A DNA stretch of 58,891 bases, taken from positions 1 through 58,891 of IMG/VR virus record IMGVR_UViG_3300024289_000039; one strand, 5' to 3'. The translations under genes were made by a program, and so were the position numbers. The DNA comes from a virus. Shown here one piece after another: positions 55,144 to 58,891 of this stretch. The notes beneath the pieces were generated by a model. The model made no database searches, was not told where the DNA came from, and was given only the letters and a program-made list of their open reading frames with translations. The first letter of the stretch is position 1. Every line of letters begins with the position of its first letter.

Positions 55144-56715
55144 TCACGCCGCATAGGGGTTGATCCGCTCTCGCTTTGGTTGCTTGGGCTCATCGATGTC
55201 CCTCGCCTTCGGAAGCTCAAACCAACCGTCGTTCTTCAGATAGATCACCGCCTGTGTGAATGTGTCAACATAGTCGTCGTGATCTGCGACCGGGAACTTG
55301 GTCAATTGCTTCATGAAAGCATCGGCCCAACTTACTGGCAGCCCTCTATTCTTGCCTGACTCTGGGATCCAAAGCAACCCCAATTCCAGAGTGGGAGCAG
55401 CTTGATGAGCGCGCGATATTTTGTCAGCGGCTCCGGGATTGTAGGCGACCACTGGCACTTTGGCCAGACGCAGATCTTGAATAAGCGATTGACCAGAGGC
55501 TTTGGCCTCGACCAAGATGCGGTCAGGGCGCCGCGCGCGGTTGTGCGGGGATTGCTTGGTCATTCCGCCATATTCGGTCTGCCAGTCGTTGATCGCCCGT
55601 TTGCGCAGCTCGGGATAGGACAGATGCTCGTCCCATGCGTCAATTAGCATTGCGTTGCGCTCACCATCATGGGTGAAGATTGCCCAGACTGTGCAAGCTG
55701 TCGGGTCGCCCGTTGTCTTCTCGGTGAATGCGCAATCGTACGACTGCAGAATGTACTCAAACGGAGGGAGACCCTTCTCCGATGGCCAAAGGTTGAAGAA
55801 CTTGGTCTTGAGGATGCCGCCTTCGGCTGGCGTGGGATCTTGCTGCAGCTGCCCGGCTGTGCCATAGGCTCCGAGCGATTGCTTCAGGCTGGCGATCTCT
55901 TGCTCGCCGAAACGGTCTGGGCAGATCAGCTCGCCCTTGGTCTCTCGAGGATCGTACGGGCCGAGGACAGTCTTGCGCTTGACGCCATCCCACTCTGCCG
56001 GAATGCAGATGTGCTCCCATCCCCCGATCTCGTTCAGGATCAGACCGCTGACGTCTCGTTCATGCAACCTCTGCATGACGGTGACCATTGCATCCTTCTT
56101 GGGGTCGTTGAGACGGGTCGACCAGACCATGTTGAACCATTCAATGGCCGACTCGCGCATTACGTCAGACTGTGCCTCTTGCGCCGAATGCGGGTCGTCG
56201 AGGATCAGGCGCGAGCCGCCTTCGCCCGTCGCCGTACCACCCACAGAGGTTGCGATACGGTAGCCTGTCTTGTCATTCTCGAACCGCTGCTTTGCGTTCT
56301 GGTCGCCTGCCAAGGCGAACAGATGCCCCCAACGCTCCTGATACCAAGGCGACTGGACCAATCGACGAGCTTTGAGATTGTCTCGGATCGAGAGGTTCGA
56401 GGAATAAGAGGCACAAAGATACTTGTGCTGAGGGTTGGCCAGCCATTCCCACATCGGCCACATCACGCTCACAATGGTCGATTTGGAATGGCGAGGTGGG
56501 ATGTTGATTAGCAGCCTGCGGATGTCGCCCGCTGTCACTGCCTCAAGATGCTCGCAGATTTCCTCGATGTGCCAAGACGGTATGAAGTTAATTCCCGGCT
56601 CGACCACATGCCAAGATTGTTTGACGAACTCGTACAATGACGCCGAGGCCAATCGCCTTTCGCGCTCCCGTTTGATCATGTCGAGCATGACCGCTGGGCT
56701 CAGGGGCGCATTCAT
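55144..56715 (-). CDS. terminase large subunit
   Basis: This protein is the ATP-driven packaging motor and headful nuclease. The 523-residue product has Walker A PPRHSKST (73-80, the HGK variant with Ser), Walker B LILDDPH (170-176), and nuclease acids D327 in SYDCAF, E403 in LVEAKASG and the Asp cluster of DHDDYVDTF near the C terminus. ATGA overlap with the small subunit. First enzymes of the late operon. Confidence 0.93.
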   Translation of the reverse strand: MNAPLSPAVMLDMIKRERERRLASASLYEFVKQSWHVVEPGINFIPSWHIEEICEHLEAVTAGDIRRLLINIPPRHSKSTIVSVMWPMWEWLANPQHKYLCASYSSNLSIRDNLKARRLVQSPWYQERWGHLFALAGDQNAKQRFENDKTGYRIATSVGGTATGEGGSRLILDDPHSAQEAQSDVMRESAIEWFNMVWSTRLNDPKKDAMVTVMQRLHERDVSGLILNEIGGWEHICIPAEWDGVKRKTVLGPYDPRETKGELICPDRFGEQEIASLKQSLGAYGTAGQLQQDPTPAEGGILKTKFFNLWPSEKGLPPFEYILQSYDCAFTEKTTGDPTACTVWAIFTHDGERNAMLIDAWDEHLSYPELRKRAINDWQTEYGGMTKQSPHNRARRPDRILVEAKASGQSLIQDLRLAKVPVVAYNPGAADKISRAHQAAPTLELGLLWIPESGKNRGLPVSWADAFMKQLTKFPVADHDDYVDTFTQAVIYLKNDGWFELPKARDIDEPKQPKRERINPYAA

Positions 56716-57182
56716 TCGGCGTCAACTGCCTTGGTCAGCATCTTCTGCATGGCCAATAGCTCATCGTCGTTCAGACCTTTGAGGTTGAGCGAGGCGATCG
56801 CGATCGGTCCGCCGCCATGGCCGGTGTGCTCCTGAACGACCCTATCACCGTACTTGCGCGGTGCGATCTTGGACGCATGCCAACGCCGAGCGTCCATGCG
56901 GTTGCGCGCACGATGGTTGTCGGTCTCGGTGTCGGCGATCTCGATGGTTTGATCAGCGAAGTAATCTGACTGAATCTGCCGAGCTCGCGCGTACTCTTGA
57001 TAGAGATCTTCGGAGCTCTGCGCCCAGTTTATGAACACACCATAGTCCGGCTGATCTTCCTCTTTGCAAATGCGCGTCAGAGATTCGCCATTCGACATCC
57101 GCCATAGAATGTGACGGAAAACTTCCAGATCTACGTTCTTGCTGGTGTATCCACTCGATTGTGCTTTGGGAAGGCGACCCAC
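56712..57182 (-). CDS. terminase small subunit (Sf6 gp1-like)
   Basis: Start is a GTG at 57182, six bases after AGGAG; a TTG 18 bases upstream is the weaker alternative. The 156-residue product has an N-terminal helix-turn-helix (HILWRMSNGESLTRICKEED, PDYGVFINWAQSSEDL), a central oligomerisation helix (EYARARQIQSDYFADQTIEI), then NRMDARRWHASKIAPRKYGD and a C-terminal tail. This is the Sf6-type TerS that recognises the packaging site. A rare GTG start may limit its level relative to TerL. Confidence 0.85.
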   Translation of the reverse strand: MGRLPKAQSSGYTSKNVDLEVFRHILWRMSNGESLTRICKEEDQPDYGVFINWAQSSEDLYQEYARARQIQSDYFADQTIEIADTETDNHRARNRMDARRWHASKIAPRKYGDRVVQEHTGHGGGPIAIASLNLKGLNDDELLAMQKMLTKAVDAE

Positions 57183-57245
57183 TGCCAACTCCTGATGCAA
57201 CGATGTGATGAGAGATTATCCTCCCATCACACCGAGAAAGCAAAC

Positions 57246-57686
57246 CTATTTGCTTCTCAATCGGCAGATCTCCTCGAGCCTAGCAATGTACGACGAGAGC
57301 GAGCTGGTGAATTGTTTCGGATTGACCGAGATCTCTGCCAGATTCTCTATCTCAAAACCAGCAGACCAATGCTTGATTCCGTCACCCGGAGCAGCAAACA
57401 AATGCTCAGGAACTGTCCCCTGACCAACCCCAAAAAGGAATACAGAGGGAACATCAAACTCCGCCAGCCTGCGGTGCCAGTTTATCTGAGGAGGTCTGAT
57501 CTCTGACGGATACAGGATGCCATCCTTCAAATCAGCAACTTTAAGCTCAATCGGAATTATTCTCCGACCAACGATAATCTGTATGTCCGGTATGCCCATG
57601 TTCGAACCGAGCCGAGGTTCATATGACTCAATCCAACCAACCCAATTCTGCCGGATCCATTTCTTCAGATGTGTCGTCTCACGCAT
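57246..57686 (-). CDS. VRR-NUC / PD-(D/E)XK nuclease
   Basis: A 146-residue endonuclease fold. GIPDIQIIVGRRIIPIELK gives the metal-binding D and ExK, with the VRR-NUC hallmark IRPPQINWHRRLAE after it. VRR-NUC proteins cut branched DNA and frequently partner a SNF2 helicase in phages. Here the helicase gene is 16 kb into the window on the other strand, but the two share a leader. The ATG at 57686 is the last three bases of that leader's inverted-repeat arm. It is separate from the terminase operon by about 60 bp. Confidence 0.8.
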   Translation of the reverse strand: MRETTHLKKWIRQNWVGWIESYEPRLGSNMGIPDIQIIVGRRIIPIELKVADLKDGILYPSEIRPPQINWHRRLAEFDVPSVFLFGVGQGTVPEHLFAAPGDGIKHWSAGFEIENLAEISVNPKQFTSSLSSYIARLEEICRLRSK

Positions 57687-57798
57687 TTTCCATTTCCACT
57701 CGCTAGAGCAATTTCACGAACCTTCCTTCTATTACTTTCTCTCTTTCTTTTTCCTCCAGAGTGAGTGGAATTCAGGAGAGGAATGGAAATGGAAAATG
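57684..57798 (-). promoter_or_regulatory. conserved 115-nt inverted-repeat leader of the VRR-NUC gene
   Basis: Read on the minus strand it starts with CATTTTCCATTTCCA (57784-57798) and ends with TGGAAATGGAAAATG (57684-57698), arms 85 nt apart. The first 41 nt are identical to the plus-strand copy at 15693-15807; the remainder differs at 16 of 74 positions, with no gap. The final ATG is the nuclease start codon. No good Shine-Dalgarno is visible other than GGAAATGGA inside the arm, so pairing of the arms would block translation. Confidence 0.7.
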
Positions 57799-57901
57799 TT
57801 CCAGAAAACGAGTTTATTATTGTTTTTGTTCGCGCTTTCGTTTCACATTCCGCCACTGACCATGGAAAAAGAAAACAGAACCTATGTGCACATGCACCAT
57901 C
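57799..57901 (-). promoter_or_regulatory. promoter-like stretch upstream of the VRR-NUC leader
   Basis: On the minus strand TTCTGTTTTCTTTTT is followed by TGGCGGAA (57848-57855) and then an A-rich run with AATAATAAAC. The T-rich tract and TGGCGGAA box match the early promoter-like copies at 12.4 and 13.7 kb, but the TTTAAT box 13 bases on is not present. It is the likely transcription start area for the nuclease and perhaps the terminase operon. Confidence 0.4.
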
Positions 57902-58066
57902 TCACATGAAAATAGCAGCCGCCAACCCCACTCCAAGCACCGCCGAGAACAGGACCATGAACACCGCAAAACTGACCGCAACGACCATCGTCGCCCATTC
58001 CGCCCACCATGTGACTATCGCCTTGCCACGCACAGAAGCGAGATAGTCTTTCGCAATTTTTATCAT
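57902..58066 (-). CDS. 54-residue membrane protein
   Basis: Starts MIKIAKDYLASVRGKAIVTW with a cytoplasmic basic helix, then WAEWATMVVAVSFAVFMVLF and SAVLGVGLAAAIFM, a long hydrophobic segment or short hairpin. GGAGGG lies seven bases before the ATG, a very strong site. It follows the 34-residue lipoprotein-like gene by 17 bases. A holin or membrane-depolarising role is possible; no homology recognised. Confidence 0.7.
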   Translation of the reverse strand: MIKIAKDYLASVRGKAIVTWWAEWATMVVAVSFAVFMVLFSAVLGVGLAAAIFM

Positions 58067-58083
58067 AGTTCAACCCTCCGCCA

Positions 58084-58188
58084 TCATCCCAGTTTCTTGG
58101 AGCATCCGAACAACGCTCCGATCATCCCCAGCACAATGATCACGATCCTTGCTCTGATTATCGTCATGCATATCAATCTCGTAATCAT
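58084..58188 (-). CDS. 34-residue lipoprotein-like peptide
   Basis: MITRLICMTIIRARIVIIVL, then GMIGALFGC and SKKLG. The hydrophobic core ends in L-F-G-C, compatible with a lipobox, leaving only a six-residue mature tail. The start overlaps the stop of the zinc-binding gene by ATGA. If lipidated it would be one of the smallest such phage peptides; it could also be simply a single-span peptide. Confidence 0.5.
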   Translation of the reverse strand: MITRLICMTIIRARIVIIVLGMIGALFGCSKKLG

Positions 58189-58454
58189 AAAGCATCTTTC
58201 TTTCCGGTTCGTCCGAGAGACATGTCATAACATTTTAGGCACATAGTTTTAGACCCATTACGGAGATGCTGTCCTTTCAAGACGCAAATCTCTCCGCAAG
58301 TGCAGACACATTCAAACATCGCACTCTTGCGCCGACCAGCCCCATCGCTCTTGATGTAGCGGATCACGCTCAACTGGCCATAGGTCTTGCCTGTTTCGTC
58401 AATGAACCCTACCTGTTGGCGCAAATGGAACGGGAAATAACCTTTGTCGTTCAT
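58185..58454 (-). CDS. small zinc-binding protein related to phage HNH/AP2 N-terminal modules
   Basis: An 89-residue protein with YGQLSVIRYI, then FECVCTCGEICVLKGQHLRN, and CLKCYDMSLGR. This follows the YGRLTVI...W.C.CDCG...V...L..G.T.SCGC pattern I know from the DNA-binding halves of phage AP2/HNH homing endonucleases and their free-standing relatives. Four or more Cys may bind one zinc. No HNH nuclease motif is present, so it is likely a small DNA-binding protein. ATGA overlaps at both ends. Confidence 0.7.
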   Translation of the reverse strand: MNDKGYFPFHLRQQVGFIDETGKTYGQLSVIRYIKSDGAGRRKSAMFECVCTCGEICVLKGQHLRNGSKTMCLKCYDMSLGRTGKKDAL

Positions 58455-58681
58455 TTCCCCTCCAGTGCGTGCTTCGTCCAGACCAGAAGCGCCATCGCCC
58501 TATTAGGCGCAGGTATGCCGTTGTCGCCATCAACCACATCAGCTTGATCCTCTAAGTATTCGAGGATTGCAGGGAACAGACTCTCCAGTTTCTCAATGCG
58601 GTCGGCGGCGGCATCACGCAGCGTCCACAGTTGTTCTTGCGAGAGAGCATCTTTACGCAGTCGCTTCACAAGATCATCCAT
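58451..58681 (-). CDS. DDLVKRLR-family coiled-coil small protein
   Basis: Start MDDLVKRLRKDAL at 58681. The 76-residue product has the family motif, then RDAAADRIEKLESLFPAILE and a C-terminal LEDQADVVDGDNGIPAPN. It therefore joins the N-terminal type of 1196-1477 with the C-terminal type of 550-780, evidence for shuffling inside this family. Function unknown. Confidence 0.75.
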   Translation of the reverse strand: MDDLVKRLRKDALSQEQLWTLRDAAADRIEKLESLFPAILEYLEDQADVVDGDNGIPAPNRAMALLVWTKHALEGK

Positions 58682-58891
58682 CTTTCCCCTCCAGCGCAGC
58701 GCGTGCGGCTTCAACAGCAGACCCCCATTCATCAGCGTATTTAATCAAAGGTGGCCCGTTCTGAACATCAAGCAACGATTGCAGCGCCGCTTCCAGCGTC
58801 TCAATGCGACTGTGCTTTTCATCCACCACACCAGCGATCCACTCAACTGCACTATCAATCCCGTCCTCTTTGATAACCGCTTCAATCGCTT
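58674..58891 (-). CDS. paralogue of 770-1003, cut by the right edge
   Basis: The frame ending at 58674 gives a C-terminal stretch that matches the 770-1003 product almost completely (AIEAVIKEDG through AARAALE), with a divergent last few residues (GKDG instead of KKDGD). Its 5' end lies beyond the window. It overlaps the downstream gene start by 8 nt. Function unknown. Confidence 0.75.
   Translation of the reverse strand, partial: AIEAVIKEDGIDSAVEWIAGVVDEKHSRIETLEAALQSLLDVQNGPPLIKYADEWGSAVEAARAALEGKDG
58680..58891. repeat. long direct repeat, right copy, reaching the window edge
   Basis: Near-identical to 779-990. Because there are base differences, and the flanking gene (58451-58681 against 550-780) is only partly similar, this is a true duplicated gene rather than terminal redundancy of one sequence. 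Joining base 58891 to base 1 does not restore the expected reading frame. Confidence 0.9.

Noticed and set aside
57765-58046. Plus-strand ORF of 93 residues beginning inside the inverted-repeat leader
   Set aside because: It lies opposite the 54-residue membrane gene, which has a strong ribosome binding site. Its product is of low complexity with no recognisable domain, and it begins within a regulatory element.
57882-58073. Minus-strand 63-residue Cys/Gly/Trp-rich ORF
   Set aside because: It is a shifted frame of the membrane gene 57902-58066; the alternative frame gives a coherent hydrophobic protein with GGAGGG in front.
1-58891. tRNA genes, integrase, attachment sites, toxin-antitoxin pairs or a phage RNA polymerase
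   Set aside because: None was recognised on either strand; a tRNA scan and profile search would be needed to exclude divergent ones.

Overview
This window is most of a short-tailed (podovirus-type) double-stranded DNA phage genome of about 59 kb. The evidence is a Sf6-like small terminase, a large terminase, an 830-residue P22-like portal, scaffold and coat genes, P22 gp4-like and gp10-like tail-accessory proteins and several large ejection-type proteins, with no tape-measure, sheath, tube or baseplate gene. No integrase, excisionase or lysogeny repressor is recognisable, so a lytic life style is likely. No phage RNA polymerase is seen, so host polymerase is presumably used. A GcrA-family regulator, a family typical of Alphaproteobacteria, points to an alphaproteobacterial host. 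Many small structural proteins resemble those common in aquatic phages, which suggests an aquatic or environmental origin; that is an inference.

Layout. (1) Positions 1-2300, minus strand: a dense run of overlapping small ORFs, several of them paralogues with an N-terminal DDLVKRLR-type motif and a short coiled coil. The same families reappear at 58.4-58.9 kb. (2) 2305-12244, minus strand: the replication and nucleotide-metabolism operon. It holds a primase-helicase, a DnaE-type polymerase with a degenerate PHP domain, a separate DEDDh exonuclease, a DUF6378-like protein, a HAD phosphatase, ThyX, an FAD-dependent oxidoreductase and two conserved unknowns. (3) 12245-12487: the divergent control region. 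(4) 12488-18982, plus strand: early and regulatory genes, including a T4 DenV homologue, a DUF932 protein, a SNF2-type helicase, a winged-helix protein and the GcrA-like protein. They are separated by duplicated promoter-like leaders and hairpin terminators. (5) 19012-57200, minus strand: the late region. Read in the direction of transcription it runs TerS, TerL, a 1495-residue polyvalent protein, portal, GroES-like protein, scaffold, coat and head proteins, adaptor, tail fibres and a cassette of poly-glycine adhesins, the lysis genes (endolysin-holin fusion and overlapping spanins), gp4-like and gp10-like tail genes, and ejection proteins. (6) 57246-58891, minus strand: a VRR-NUC-type nuclease and small membrane, lipoprotein and zinc-binding ORFs.

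The most unusual features are three. First, a 115-nt leader with perfect 15-bp inverted-repeat ends occurs twice, once in front of the SNF2 helicase on the plus strand and once in front of the VRR-NUC nuclease on the minus strand. In both copies the distal arm contains a start codon. Second, the giant protein between TerL and portal carries an ADP-ribosyltransferase-like module near its N terminus and a PcfJ-like module near its C terminus, both encoded in DNA of visibly lower GC than the rest of the gene. Third, there is a repeated cassette of FN3 plus poly-glycine adhesins.

Almost all genes overlap their neighbours by ATGA, TGATG or TAATG junctions, so translational coupling is pervasive. 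All functional calls are from reading the sequence by eye; no database search or structure prediction was run.
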